A stretch of 64,000 nucleotides of DNA, from NCBI GenBank assembly GCA_017545365.1, contig JAFWOP010000067.1, positions 1 through 64,000 on the forward strand, read 5' to 3'. Positions 50,653 to 60,131 of the stretch are shown here, one piece after another. A program made the position numbers and the translations under genes. Position 1 is the first letter of the stretch, and each line of letters starts with the position of its first letter. Below the pieces are notes generated by a model, which saw only the letters and a program-made list of their open reading frames with translations, ran no database searches and was not told the DNA's origin. The stretch is from Bacteroidales bacterium. GTDB lineage: Bacteria; Bacteroidota; Bacteroidia; Bacteroidales; P3.

Positions 50653-53541
50653 TCAGAATTTGAATAACTGGTCGAATTTCACTTCGGTGAGTTTGGCATC
50701 GGAGCCGAGGAGTTTGACAACGGCTTTGGGGTCGAACTTCTTGGCGTTGCCAGTGATTTCCACCACGAGGGGCCGGCCTTTGACGTATTTGTCGTGGAAG
50801 GCACGGAGGTCGTCCATGGTGAGGCGGCTGATTTGGTTGGTGATGTCGACGCGGCGGTCGCGGTCCCAGCCGATTTCCATGTTGTTGTGGACAAAGGAAG
50901 GAATGTCGCGGAAGCCGTAATAGGTGCTGTTGCGTGCAGCCACCTTTTGTTCTATGGCAGGGGCCAGCTTGTCGGGGCGTTCGGGGAATTCAATCATCAG
51001 GTCGCGCATGGCCTCCACGCCGTCATAGGTCTTGTCGCACTGGGTGCCAAGATAGCCATAGAGGAACGAGGGGTTGATGTTGAAGATGTCGTAACTGAAA
51101 TAGCCGCGTGTGCTGTAGCCCAGCGAGCGGAACTCGCGGATTTCCTGGAACACGATGCCGTTCATGCTGCCTCCAAAGTATTCGTTGAAGAGGATGTAGG
51201 CGGCTTGGTCGGCGGTGTCGAAGTTGGTGCTGTTGATCATAAACTGGATGTTGGACTGCAGGAACTTCTTGTTGTGGGCATAGTAGAGCTGGGAGTGCTG
51301 CGGGAGGTTGCGTTTGAAGGTACGGTTAGAGACCACCTCTACGTCGGGGCGCACCAGCCCGTATTGGCGCAGTTTGGCGCAGACGTCGTAGGGGTCGGTG
51401 TGGCCGGTGAAGGTGGCATAGCCGTTGCGGGTGAGGATTTTCAACACCTCGTCGTGCAGCTGCTCGCCGGTAAGTTTAGCCCATTCCTGGTAGGGCATTT
51501 GGCGGAGGTAGGAGGAGCGTTCGCCATAGTCGATATATTCGTCGAGAGCTTCTTTCCAGGTGTCGGCATCGTTCTTGGCTGTCCTTTTGCTCGATCGGAG
51601 AGCGTCGACCAGCTTGTCGATTTGGTTCTGGTCGTGAGTGGGGTTGAAGAGCCAACGCGACACGAGGCTGAGGATGCTGTCCATGTTTTGCTCTAAGCCG
51701 CTGATGGAGAGGCAGGATCGGTCATTGCCTGAGAGATATAAGGAGGCACTGCCACCCAGCTTGTCCAGCTCCATGTTATACTGCTGTGGGTTCATGCCAT
51801 CGGCACCAAGCAACTCCATATAGCCAAGGGCACGATCGAGGTTATAGTCGTCCAGGTAGCCATAGTTGAAGTAAACGCGCAGGTTGAACACATCGTTCTT
51901 GGGGTTGGGGGTACTGAAGAGCCGACAATTGGGTGTCACGTCGGTGATGGCGACATCCTTATTGAAGTCGACCACTTGAGGTTTGATAGGGTCGGGCACA
52001 TTCGACTCAATCATGCGGGCGAAGGGTGAGTGGGCATCCTTGTTTTGGGCTTCAAGGTGTTCCCAGTCGGGTTTTACCGCAGCATCATGTTTTGGGAATC
52101 CCATCTTGCTGCGGACAAGTGTGCAGTGGTCGCGGTCGAAATACTTGTTGGCGACCTCTATCACCTCGTCGCGGGTGAGGTACATCCATCGTTTGTTGTC
52201 GCGGAGCCATTCCTGATAGTCAGAGCCTTTTAGCTCGAGACTGAGGAGCAGGTTGGAGATGCTTTTAAGGTCTTCGACTTGTTTCTGCTGCGAGACGATG
52301 CTGGAGGTCTTGATACTCTCCAACAGCTCGTCGCTGAAGTTGCCCTGCTTGATGCTGTCGATACAGTCCCAGATGACCTGTTCTGCGGCCACATGCTTTT
52401 GCCCTATGATGTTGGGGACATAAAGAATCACGTTGGAGCCGGCATCTTCGAGCGAGAGGGGCATGAGTTGTGCCATCATAATGCGGTTATCGCTGGCCGC
52501 CTTGTCAAGCAGGCCGCTGCCGCCACCCAATATGCTGCCCAACATTTCGAGGGGCATGTGGTCGGGGTGCTTCTCGTTAACGCCAGGGAAGACCATGATG
52601 CCCATCTTGATGGGTGTCTGACGGACGTCCAGCACTTTCTGTTTCTCGAACTTGGGAAGGTTGTAGGAGGGCTGCTGGGGCAGTTCGCCGCTGCGCCAGA
52701 CGGAGAACTTGTCGCGGATGAGGCGTTTGGCTTCGGCGGTCTTAAAGTCGCCTACTAGCAGGAGGGTCATGTTGTTGGCAACATAGTAGGTGTTGAAGAA
52801 TTCCTGCATCTCGCTGGGCTGCGGGTTTTTGAGGTGTTCGGCGAGGCCGATGACCTCGCGGCTGTAGGGGTGGTTGCCAAATGCTTCGGTGAAGATGTTG
52901 CGTGCGAAGTCGTGGGCCATCTGGTTGTCGTACATGTTCTTCTCCTCGTAGACGGCCTCAAGCTCGGACTGGAAGAGGCGGAAGACGGGGTTGCGGAAAC
53001 GCTCGACGTATACGTCCATCCAGTTGGCGAGCTGGTTGGAGGGGAGGGTGTTGTAGTAAACGGTGTAGTCGTAGCTGGTGCCAGCGTTGAGGCCTGTGCA
53101 ACCCATTTTTTGCAAGATGGCGTCGACCTCGTTGGGGATGGCATACTTGGAGGCGGCAATGTTCAGACGGTTAATTTCCAGCTGTATATCGTGCCGCTTC
53201 TTGGCATCGGTGGTGGCGTGCAGGCGGTCGTAGGCCTGGCTGATGCTGTCGAGATAGAGGCTTTCTTTTGCCCAGTCGGTAGTGCCGATGCGGTCGGTAC
53301 CCTTGAACATGATGTGCTCAAAGTAGTGGGCCACGCCCGTGGCGGTGGGTTTCTCGTTCTTGCTGCCTGCGTGGACTACCACACAGCCGTAGACCTTGGG
53401 TTGCGAGTGTTCTTCGCAGAGGATGACTTTGAGGCCGTTGTCGAGGCGGAAGGTTTCGACCTTCAGGGGTCCCTCTGCCTTTGCTGAGGTAAGAAGAAGG
53501 AGGTAGGCACTAAGAACAATGAGGCAGATTATCTTTTTCAT
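50653..53541 (-). CDS. M16-family zinc peptidase (pitrilysin-like)
   Basis: A 962-residue exported protein (signal MKKIICLIVLSAYLLLLTSAKA). The inverted zinc motif HYFEH (His72, Glu75, His76) is followed by the third ligand in the segment FQSELEAVYEEKNM. Two M16 halves are present: an active N-terminal half and a second half from about residue 520 that lacks the zinc motif, as usual for fused pitrilysins. It degrades peptides in the periplasm. It lies 4 bases after the C10 protease gene on the same strand, so co-expression of proteases is likely. Confidence 0.95.
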   Translation of the reverse strand: MKKIICLIVLSAYLLLLTSAKAEGPLKVETFRLDNGLKVILCEEHSQPKVYGCVVVHAGSKNEKPTATGVAHYFEHIMFKGTDRIGTTDWAKESLYLDSISQAYDRLHATTDAKKRHDIQLEINRLNIAASKYAIPNEVDAILQKMGCTGLNAGTSYDYTVYYNTLPSNQLANWMDVYVERFRNPVFRLFQSELEAVYEEKNMYDNQMAHDFARNIFTEAFGNHPYSREVIGLAEHLKNPQPSEMQEFFNTYYVANNMTLLLVGDFKTAEAKRLIRDKFSVWRSGELPQQPSYNLPKFEKQKVLDVRQTPIKMGIMVFPGVNEKHPDHMPLEMLGSILGGGSGLLDKAASDNRIMMAQLMPLSLEDAGSNVILYVPNIIGQKHVAAEQVIWDCIDSIKQGNFSDELLESIKTSSIVSQQKQVEDLKSISNLLLSLELKGSDYQEWLRDNKRWMYLTRDEVIEVANKYFDRDHCTLVRSKMGFPKHDAAVKPDWEHLEAQNKDAHSPFARMIESNVPDPIKPQVVDFNKDVAITDVTPNCRLFSTPNPKNDVFNLRVYFNYGYLDDYNLDRALGYMELLGADGMNPQQYNMELDKLGGSASLYLSGNDRSCLSISGLEQNMDSILSLVSRWLFNPTHDQNQIDKLVDALRSSKRTAKNDADTWKEALDEYIDYGERSSYLRQMPYQEWAKLTGEQLHDEVLKILTRNGYATFTGHTDPYDVCAKLRQYGLVRPDVEVVSNRTFKRNLPQHSQLYYAHNKKFLQSNIQFMINSTNFDTADQAAYILFNEYFGGSMNGIVFQEIREFRSLGYSTRGYFSYDIFNINPSFLYGYLGTQCDKTYDGVEAMRDLMIEFPERPDKLAPAIEQKVAARNSTYYGFRDIPSFVHNNMEIGWDRDRRVDITNQISRLTMDDLRAFHDKYVKGRPLVVEITGNAKKFDPKAVVKLLGSDAKLTEVKFDQLFKF

Positions 53542-53545
53542 GGGT

Positions 53546-55522
53546 TTATTTCTTTATAAAACGTTTGACGGTGGAATCGTTAGATGTGGTAATACGGATG
53601 AAGTAGGCACCGGCGGGGAGGTGGCTGATGTCGAGCTGGTGTTGGTTGGTGCTGGTGATAAGGCGGCCGCTCATGTCCATCAGTTCTGCTTTGAGCAGGC
53701 GGGCGGCCTGTATGTGGAGCACGTCGGATGCGGGGTTGGGGTAGACGGTGGCGGCATTGCTTGAGGATGCTTCACTAATGCCTACCGTGCTGCCAGATTC
53801 GCATGGACGGGTGATGCTGTGGGTGCCGCCGTTGCGGTAGGCGTTACGCACCGACACAAGGGTTTTGCCCTGCTGGTTCTTGACGGTATAGTTGGCATAA
53901 CGGTCGGTGCCGCCGCCCGAATTCCAGACGGTGTTGATAGCGTCGGGTGACACATAGACGACTACCGAATCCTTCACACCTGAGGCCAGCTGGGCAGTGG
54001 CATACACATAACCGATGGCCGACTCGAACGTCAGGTGGGCTCCGCCCTGCCAGCCGTCGCCGTGGGTGGCTTCCATCACTACGGTCAGCGGGCAGAGTTC
54101 CTCTCGGTCGAAGCAGCTCTGCACAACGCGAACGGCAAGATGTTCGTTTCCTTGTGTGAAGGTGATGGTGGCGGAGCGTTCCTGCCCGCTAGTGTTTTCC
54201 TGAACTTGGAAATGCAGCCAGCCGGCACGGGTGATATGGTTTTCGGAAAAAGAAATCCAATCGGCATCGTATGACATATTCCAAGGGGCTGTTGACGTGT
54301 CGTTGATGCAGAAGAGCAAGGAGTCCTCACCGCTGGGGCGGTTCATGGAGAAGAGGGTGTCGCTCACACGCATACGATAGTCTGGCACTAGGCCGAGGAG
54401 GGCTGCGTTGTCCTGGTTGAAGGTGTAGGTGCCGTTGCCGCCCACACCGCCTACGCCAGGGCTGATGGAGTCGACAGGGAAAAAGCCGTCGCCTTGGCGG
54501 CTCCAACCGAAGTTGAAGTGCAGGTAGCCGCGGCTGTCATATCCGTCGCAGACAAAGCCGTGACCACCAGCATCACCCGAACCAACATAGACAATGGGGT
54601 GCCCAAGGTTCAGCTCGGCCATGAGGAGTTGTCGCCATTGGTCCTTGGAGTAATATCCTCTGAATACGACACGCATGTTGGGGCTATAGCCGAAATAGTC
54701 TTTCAGCGAATTGTCGATGCTGGGGATGCCTTCCATGCCGGCCAGTCCTGCCGCTGCGCTGCCGTTGGGGTCGTAGTTCATATCAAGACTCACGCCACAG
54801 TGGTACATCAGTGTCGCCACGGCTTCTTTCATCACCATGGGGCTAGAGTATGTGGCCATGACGGGCATGTGGTCCCAGTCGTAGAGGGTGTGGGCAAAGT
54901 CGGCAGACTGCACGCCGTATCGAGCGTGGGTGTAGCTATGGTTGCCGATGCCGAAGGCGGGGAACTTCCAGAAGTTCATCACTTGAGCCTGAGCAGTGGC
55001 GGCGCAACCTACAGCTGAGCCACCAGGGCAATAGCCGTTGTAGGGGTAGGTCTGGTCCCAGTAGGTGGTGATAAGGGGGGCCACGGTGTCGGAGTTGTCT
55101 TTGGGCATGAGGCCGTTCTCTAAGGCGTACCACTCGGGGAATTGAGAATTAAGAATTGAGAATTCTGGATTCTGGATTGCCTCAATTTCTTGTTGGTAGG
55201 CTTGCAGCCACTGCTGTAGGGCGGGGGGCATGTTGGCGGGGTTGAGGGTGCCGGTGGCCGAATAGCCGAGGATGGGGCGCACCGCATCGTCGGCGGCCAC
55301 TAGCACAAAGCCGCCCTCGTCAGAGGTGAAGAGGTAAATGCCGTCGAACTGCCACGGACTGGTGCTGAGTTCCAATTGAGTGTGGCCCTTGGTGGTAGAC
55401 AGCGAGTTGAAGAAATTTTGCGCCACAGTGGTCGCCCGCTTGGGGGTGACAGGGCTGGCGGTTGCGGTATACAGGGCTAGTACCGCAGCTGCCAAAGCGA
55501 GGGCTGATTTTATGTTTTTCAT
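53546..55522 (-). CDS. C10-family (streptopain-like) cysteine protease with T9SS sorting domain
   Basis: A 658-residue secreted protease; signal MKNIKSALALAAAVLALYTATAS. An N-terminal propeptide is followed by the C10 domain with the catalytic Cys173 (SAVGCAATAQAQVMNFW) and His321 (GDAGGHGFVCDGYD). A BACON-like middle part follows, then a C-terminal type A sorting domain (VYPNPASDVLHIQ, a GRLI turn, LPAGAYFIRI, VKRFIKK) that directs export through type IX secretion. An ATG at 55537 overlapping the upstream stop is an alternative start. A heptamer tract at 55140-55160 encodes NPEFSILNSQF in the propeptide. Confidence 0.93.
   Translation of the reverse strand: MKNIKSALALAAAVLALYTATASPVTPKRATTVAQNFFNSLSTTKGHTQLELSTSPWQFDGIYLFTSDEGGFVLVAADDAVRPILGYSATGTLNPANMPPALQQWLQAYQQEIEAIQNPEFSILNSQFPEWYALENGLMPKDNSDTVAPLITTYWDQTYPYNGYCPGGSAVGCAATAQAQVMNFWKFPAFGIGNHSYTHARYGVQSADFAHTLYDWDHMPVMATYSSPMVMKEAVATLMYHCGVSLDMNYDPNGSAAAGLAGMEGIPSIDNSLKDYFGYSPNMRVVFRGYYSKDQWRQLLMAELNLGHPIVYVGSGDAGGHGFVCDGYDSRGYLHFNFGWSRQGDGFFPVDSISPGVGGVGGNGTYTFNQDNAALLGLVPDYRMRVSDTLFSMNRPSGEDSLLFCINDTSTAPWNMSYDADWISFSENHITRAGWLHFQVQENTSGQERSATITFTQGNEHLAVRVVQSCFDREELCPLTVVMEATHGDGWQGGAHLTFESAIGYVYATAQLASGVKDSVVVYVSPDAINTVWNSGGGTDRYANYTVKNQQGKTLVSVRNAYRNGGTHSITRPCESGSTVGISEASSSNAATVYPNPASDVLHIQAARLLKAELMDMSGRLITSTNQHQLDISHLPAGAYFIRITTSNDSTVKRFIKK
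55140..55175 (+). repeat. AATTGAG heptamer tract inside the C10 protease gene
   Basis: AATTGAG, AATTAAG, AATTGAG, then AATTCTGG and ATTCTGG. The tract encodes IQNPEFSILNSQF in the propeptide and keeps the reading frame because three heptamers equal seven codons. The same heptamer is intergenic at 48867. Confidence 0.8.
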
Positions 55523-55536
55523 GGTCGTCCAGTCCA

Positions 55537-56157
55537 TTAAAATCCGATGGCCTGTGCTATTTTGTTGACAACCTTCTGCCAGCCGTTCTTGCCCGTGTTT
55601 GCTTGAGGACGGGGAACGATGGTCTTGGAGGAGTCTTCCACAAGGTTGAACACGATTATGGAGGTGCCCATCATCTCTTCCATGTCAGGGTCGTCATAAT
55701 CCATAGTCAGCGTCTTGGCCACCGAGTCGTAGATTGCCACATAGCCATACTCCAATGTTTCGCCCGACTCTTCGTCAACGTAAGTGGCGTTAAAGAACAC
55801 GCTGTCGTGGCTGAAGGAGTAAGTAAGTTCCTCGGTCATATTGTCGCTCTGAGAGGCGGAGGGGAAGGCGGGGACGTAGACATAGAGGTCGTGGAACAAC
55901 TCGGCATGGGTGGAGTCGAGGAAGTCGAGATAGATGTCGTATGTGAGTTCCATCTCGATATTATAGCCTTGCTCCTGCAAGGTGTAGTTGTTTTCCAGAT
56001 GTGCCGACCAGGAGGTGCCGACATAGATGTTTTCGGGTGTTTCCTCCTCAGGAGTGTCGGGGATGTTGGGGGTGATGTTGTCTTCTTTCTCGCAACCGGC
56101 AAAGGCAAGGGTTGCAGCCACGACGAAGGTGGCGAGGGTTCTCAGTGATGAATTCAT
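55537..56157 (-). CDS. Lipoprotein coupled to the C10 protease
   Basis: A 206-residue lipoprotein: MNSSLRTLATFVVAATLAFAGC sets the lipid Cys at residue 22, followed by an acidic Pro/Glu linker (EKEDNITPNIPDTPEEETPEN) that favours surface display. The remainder is beta-rich (WSAHLENNYTLQEQGYNIEMELTYDIYLDFLDS) and ends in a conserved-looking basic helix. No family is recognised. Its stop TAA overlaps the upstream ATG of the C10 protease gene. In other Bacteroidales C10 proteases are coded with inhibitors, so an inhibitor or chaperone role is conceivable but unproven. Confidence 0.78.
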   Translation of the reverse strand: MNSSLRTLATFVVAATLAFAGCEKEDNITPNIPDTPEEETPENIYVGTSWSAHLENNYTLQEQGYNIEMELTYDIYLDFLDSTHAELFHDLYVYVPAFPSASQSDNMTEELTYSFSHDSVFFNATYVDEESGETLEYGYVAIYDSVAKTLTMDYDDPDMEEMMGTSIIVFNLVEDSSKTIVPRPQANTGKNGWQKVVNKIAQAIGF

Positions 56158-56267
56158 TATTGTGTGTTTTTGTTGTTTGTTCTACTATTTATTGAAATGG
56201 GTAAAGTTAAGACGGTTTATATAATAAACGCATAACTGGACAAAATCTTACAGCGGGCAATCGCTTT

Positions 56268-57623
56268 TTAGTACTTTTTAAGCTTTTTCTCCAGCTTTTG
56301 ACGTATTGAGGCTTCGAGGGGGATGAAGTTGTACTGCTGCCAGAAGGCTTCGTCGTACTGCTTGTGGTCGGCGCGGCGTTGGGTCACCAGCACGCTGCCA
56401 GGCTCTTGGATGGTGTTGTTCTGCAAGAACGACGCACCCTCCTTGTGCTCGTTGGTCAGCACACATTGCAGATGCTTGTCGATATGTTCCGACTTGTCGT
56501 GTTGGGTGTAATAGAGGTCTATGCCCTCATCGCGGGTGTAGGAAGTCAAGGTGTACTTGCCTTCGACCAAGCCATAGTTATACACCACATGCTCTCGCTG
56601 GGCCAGTGAGTCAACGCCTGCCTTTTTGAATTCTTTCTTCAGCGGGAAGAAGGGACGCATCATAAAGAAGCTTTGCTCCTCGAAGCGGACTATTGCAAGG
56701 GTACGCTTGTCGACAGTGATGCTCGCCGACCCATGTCCTTTGAAGGGACCCGACGAACTATTATAGCGCGACGTCAGCACATAGTACTCTCGCCCGTCGG
56801 CATCGGTCGTCTCATGCATCCGATAGGAGCCACGCTTCATGGCCCTCTTCAGATGGTCTTTCGACAGTCGCGTTGATGCGTTGGGTATTTCCACGGGGTC
56901 GTACAGCACCTCGTTTTCCGAGTAGTCGAGATAAGTGCGAGATGCGCCGTTGGTGGCACGATTCACATAGTCGGTGTCGCACAGCAGCAGCCTGTCATGG
57001 CGGATGGCAGTGTAGTTGCTCCCAATGGGACGCAGATAGTCAATGCGAACTGAATTGCCTGGGCCTTTACTGTTATATAGCTTTTCGAGTGTATGGTGCT
57101 TGTCGTAACCCACGCGCAAGGCATCGAACACCATCTCGTCGAAGAGGAACAACTCACCGTTGAACATCCTCGTATCGCGGTAGAACCATGTGCCCACCAC
57201 GCTGTCGGTTTGGTAGTTCTGCGGTATGCGGTTCACCGCATCTATCAACAACTGCGCTGCCGCCTTGGGCGAATATTCCCTCACCGTAACCTCCTTCAGC
57301 CAGCGTCCGCCGTCGGAAGTGAGGGCAATGTCGCTCTTGCGCTGTGCCTTGGCAATACTGACTGTGTCGCGCAGATAGCCCATCAGGGCATACACCACGC
57401 TGCCGTCACGGTGTTCGGCAGGTACTTTCAGCACGTACTCGCCGTCGTTGTTTGTCTGGGTGTAGATGGCCTGCCCCGCCACATAGACGGTCACGGCCGG
57501 CAACCCCTCGCGGGTGTCACGGTCGGTGACACGTCCGCGAAGGGTCAGATAGTTCTCCTGAGCCGAAACAGAAGTAAGGGAGGAAAATAGTAGCAATGAG
57601 ATTAGCAGAATATGTGTTTTCAT
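56268..57623 (-). CDS. Carboxypeptidase-regulatory-like domain protein
   Basis: A 451-residue exported protein (signal MKTHILLISLLLFSSLTSVSAQ). Residues about 26-105 form a CarboxypepD_reg-like beta sandwich (LRGRVTDRDTREGLPAVTVYVAGQAIYTQTNNDGEYVLKVP). The larger C-terminal part is mixed alpha/beta and resembles DUF5686-like outer-membrane-associated proteins without a recognisable barrel. It starts 20 bases after the TonB receptor gene, across a heptamer tract. It is the last gene of the GntR/ABC operon. Confidence 0.78.
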   Translation of the reverse strand: MKTHILLISLLLFSSLTSVSAQENYLTLRGRVTDRDTREGLPAVTVYVAGQAIYTQTNNDGEYVLKVPAEHRDGSVVYALMGYLRDTVSIAKAQRKSDIALTSDGGRWLKEVTVREYSPKAAAQLLIDAVNRIPQNYQTDSVVGTWFYRDTRMFNGELFLFDEMVFDALRVGYDKHHTLEKLYNSKGPGNSVRIDYLRPIGSNYTAIRHDRLLLCDTDYVNRATNGASRTYLDYSENEVLYDPVEIPNASTRLSKDHLKRAMKRGSYRMHETTDADGREYYVLTSRYNSSSGPFKGHGSASITVDKRTLAIVRFEEQSFFMMRPFFPLKKEFKKAGVDSLAQREHVVYNYGLVEGKYTLTSYTRDEGIDLYYTQHDKSEHIDKHLQCVLTNEHKEGASFLQNNTIQEPGSVLVTQRRADHKQYDEAFWQQYNFIPLEASIRQKLEKKLKKY

Positions 57624-57625
57624 TA

Positions 57626-57654
57626 TTTCTTAGCTCTTAGTTCTTAGTTCAATT
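57626..57654 (-). repeat. GAACTAA heptamer tract at a gene junction
   Basis: Read on the minus strand: GAACTAA, GAACTAA, GAGCTAA, GAAATAATG. The first TAA is the stop codon of the TonB receptor and the final ATG is the start of the next gene. TAA thus occurs in all three frames. Confidence 0.85.
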
Positions 57655-60073
57655 GCGGGGTTCCCATGCTCTCAGTGGCACCTTGGCGGGCTTTGCTTTC
57701 AAGCTCCATCTTGCCCATGCGCCAGGTGAGGCCAAGGCTGACAAAGCGCGAGTCGTAGCGCTGACTGCCGGTGGTTTGGTAGCTAGGAGCCGTGGTATTG
57801 TTTCCCCATTGCGCCATGCCGAAGATGTCGCGGACGTTGAGGTTCACACTCAGCTGACGGTTGAAGAAGTCGCTGCTCACTCCAAAGTCCACGCCTTTGT
57901 TGGCGACACTCATGCTATAGAGACCCAGCCGGGGAGAGCTGTAATGTGCGTTGGCGAACACTTCCAGCCAGCCCCACAGTTTGGCCCACACGTTGAGGCG
58001 GGTGCTCCAGCTCACCTTACTATCAGCATGTCCTTGATAGTTGTATCCGTAGTTAAACACCGACGCGTTGAGCCGCACATTGAGGAAACCCGTGGGCCGA
58101 TAGGTGATGTTGGCCTCCAAGCCCTCGGTGTGGCTGCTGCCGATATTCTCAGGCATGGTGTAGTTGACCAGCACCGGGCCGAAATACTCGGGGGCATAAC
58201 CCGCATATGTCATGGTGCCAATCTCGTCGGTGTTGGCACGCAGGTAAGCATTTACGCCGATGTTGCCGAAGCCCATGATGTACTTGTTGAAGGCGGCCTC
58301 AAGGTTGTGGGTGTAGCTGATAAGCAGGTTGGGGTTGCCCGTCTCGTAGCTGTAGTCGTCGAAGCGGCGGAAGGTGGACAGCTGTGTCATGCCCGGCGTG
58401 GTGTGTCGGCGGGTATAGCTGAGGCTGTAGCTGGTGAAGGTCTTGGTCTGATAGCTCAGGTGGATGCTGGGCACAAGGCCAAAGAAGGCGGTGTCCACCT
58501 GAGTGGCGCCTGTACCGTTCAGATAGTTCCATGTGCTGTGCTTCCACTCCTGCTCGCCACGCAGACCCAGCTTGGCAGTGAAACCACCCCATCGTTTCTG
58601 CAAAGTGACATAGCCGTTGAGATGCCTACCATCCTCTACCCCCTCATACGACCGCAGCGGGACCTGCACGTAATCGTTGGCAAGAAGGGTGTCGATGGCC
58701 TGATACAAGGTGCCGCCACTCAAACCAGCCTCCAAACCAGCCTGCAACTCAAACTGGTTCTTCAATGGGTGGGTATAGTCCAACGACATGCTGCCCGACG
58801 GGTTGGAGTTGCGCGAAGTGTTGCGGCGCATAAGCGTGTCGCGCAGGGGATTGTAGTAGGCAAAGACCTCGTAGCCTGTGCCGTCGTTGTTCCATGTGTT
58901 GCCGTTGAAGCTGAATGAGAGCTTGCGTCCCGTGGTGTCGAAGCGGTGTTCTAACCAGGCTCCGGCATAGCCGCCCCAACCGAAACCGTCGCTGTTGTCG
59001 AGTGTGTAATGATAGCCCAGGTTGCGCATAGTGGGGTGATACTCCTTATACTGAAGGTCCATCTCGCTAAGGTTGCGACCCCAGTAGGGGTACATGCCCA
59101 ACCATGTGGAGAGGTGGGTCTTGTCCGTAATGTTCCAGTTGAGGTTAATCCCGGTGTAGCCACCGATGTTGTTGGCACGGCTCTTGCTCTCTTTACTTTG
59201 GTAGCGGCTGGTGTCGCCATTGGCATCAAAAAGGGTGGTGGTGCCGTCGCTTTCCATATTGTGGTGCGAGTAGTCGGCATTGAGGTAGAAGTTGAAGTCC
59301 ACCTTCTCGTTAGCCCACACGTACGACATCCACGGCGACACACTTGGCGAAGTTCTAGCCCGCACTCCCACGCACAGCAACTCGTTGCGGGTAATCTTCT
59401 GGTTGGTGACGATATTGATAACACCGCCCGAGGTGGAATAGCGTGCCGAGGGATTGGTGATGACCTCTATCCGCTCGATGGCGTTGGCAGGCAGCTGCTT
59501 GATATACTGTTTCAACGCCTCCTCATTCATGTGCGAGGGACGGTCGTTGACCCAAATCTCCACGCTGCTCACACCCCGCAGGGTGATGTTGCCCTCGGCA
59601 TCCACTTCCACACCCGGTGCATTCTGCAGGGCGTCGCTGGCCGTACCCGTCTGGATGGAGGCATCCTCCTTGGTGTTGTACATGTTCTTCTCGCCATCCA
59701 TCACATAGAGGGGCTTCTCCGCCACCACCTGCACTGCATCCAACGTCGTGGCGCCTGCCTTGAGGGCGATAGCCAGATTACTCACATCCCGCTTCACCTC
59801 CACCTGTTCGGTATACTTCTCATAGCCTACAAAACTGGCCTGCAAGAGATAGGTGCCCGGCTTCACATCCTTGATATGAAAAGCCCCGTCGAAGTCGGTG
59901 GCTGTGCCACGCACAAACACTGTGTCTGCCACGCGCATCAATCCCACGTTCACCAGCGGCAGCGGCTCGCCCGTCTTCGCGTCGCGCACCGTGCCTCTTA
60001 CACTCACACTCTGCGCCTCAGCCGAAGCTATCATGCACACAAGTCCCAGCAGTATTAAAATCACTTTTTTCAT
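57644..60073 (-). CDS. TonB-dependent outer-membrane receptor
   Basis: An 809-residue protein with signal MKKVILILLGLVCMIASAEAQ. Residues about 22-105 form a carboxypeptidase-D-like domain (VRGTVRDAKTGEPLPLVNVGLM). A plug domain follows (DALQNAPGVEVDAEGNITLRGVSSVEIWVNDRPS), then a large barrel with repeated aromatic strands (LSFSFNGNTWNNDGTGYEVFAYYNP, YTSYSLSYTRR) to FVSLGLTWRMG. This is the OMP_b-brl_3 type of TonB receptor rather than SusC, and no SusD partner is present. Substrate unknown. It is encoded with a GntR regulator and an ABC transporter. Confidence 0.93.
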   Translation of the reverse strand: MKKVILILLGLVCMIASAEAQSVSVRGTVRDAKTGEPLPLVNVGLMRVADTVFVRGTATDFDGAFHIKDVKPGTYLLQASFVGYEKYTEQVEVKRDVSNLAIALKAGATTLDAVQVVAEKPLYVMDGEKNMYNTKEDASIQTGTASDALQNAPGVEVDAEGNITLRGVSSVEIWVNDRPSHMNEEALKQYIKQLPANAIERIEVITNPSARYSTSGGVINIVTNQKITRNELLCVGVRARTSPSVSPWMSYVWANEKVDFNFYLNADYSHHNMESDGTTTLFDANGDTSRYQSKESKSRANNIGGYTGINLNWNITDKTHLSTWLGMYPYWGRNLSEMDLQYKEYHPTMRNLGYHYTLDNSDGFGWGGYAGAWLEHRFDTTGRKLSFSFNGNTWNNDGTGYEVFAYYNPLRDTLMRRNTSRNSNPSGSMSLDYTHPLKNQFELQAGLEAGLSGGTLYQAIDTLLANDYVQVPLRSYEGVEDGRHLNGYVTLQKRWGGFTAKLGLRGEQEWKHSTWNYLNGTGATQVDTAFFGLVPSIHLSYQTKTFTSYSLSYTRRHTTPGMTQLSTFRRFDDYSYETGNPNLLISYTHNLEAAFNKYIMGFGNIGVNAYLRANTDEIGTMTYAGYAPEYFGPVLVNYTMPENIGSSHTEGLEANITYRPTGFLNVRLNASVFNYGYNYQGHADSKVSWSTRLNVWAKLWGWLEVFANAHYSSPRLGLYSMSVANKGVDFGVSSDFFNRQLSVNLNVRDIFGMAQWGNNTTAPSYQTTGSQRYDSRFVSLGLTWRMGKMELESKARQGATESMGTPQLN

Positions 60074-60106
60074 GTTTATACAGTTTAAATTGTTTAGACC
60101 CTATAA

Positions 60107-60131
60107 CTTCTTAGTTCATAGTTCCTATTTC
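60107..60131 (-). repeat. Heptamer tract at the GntR/TonB junction
   Basis: Minus-strand units AAGTAAG, AAATAGG, AACTATG, AACTAAG follow one another. The GntR stop TAG lies within the second unit. Same family as the tracts at 57626 and 61341. Confidence 0.75.
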
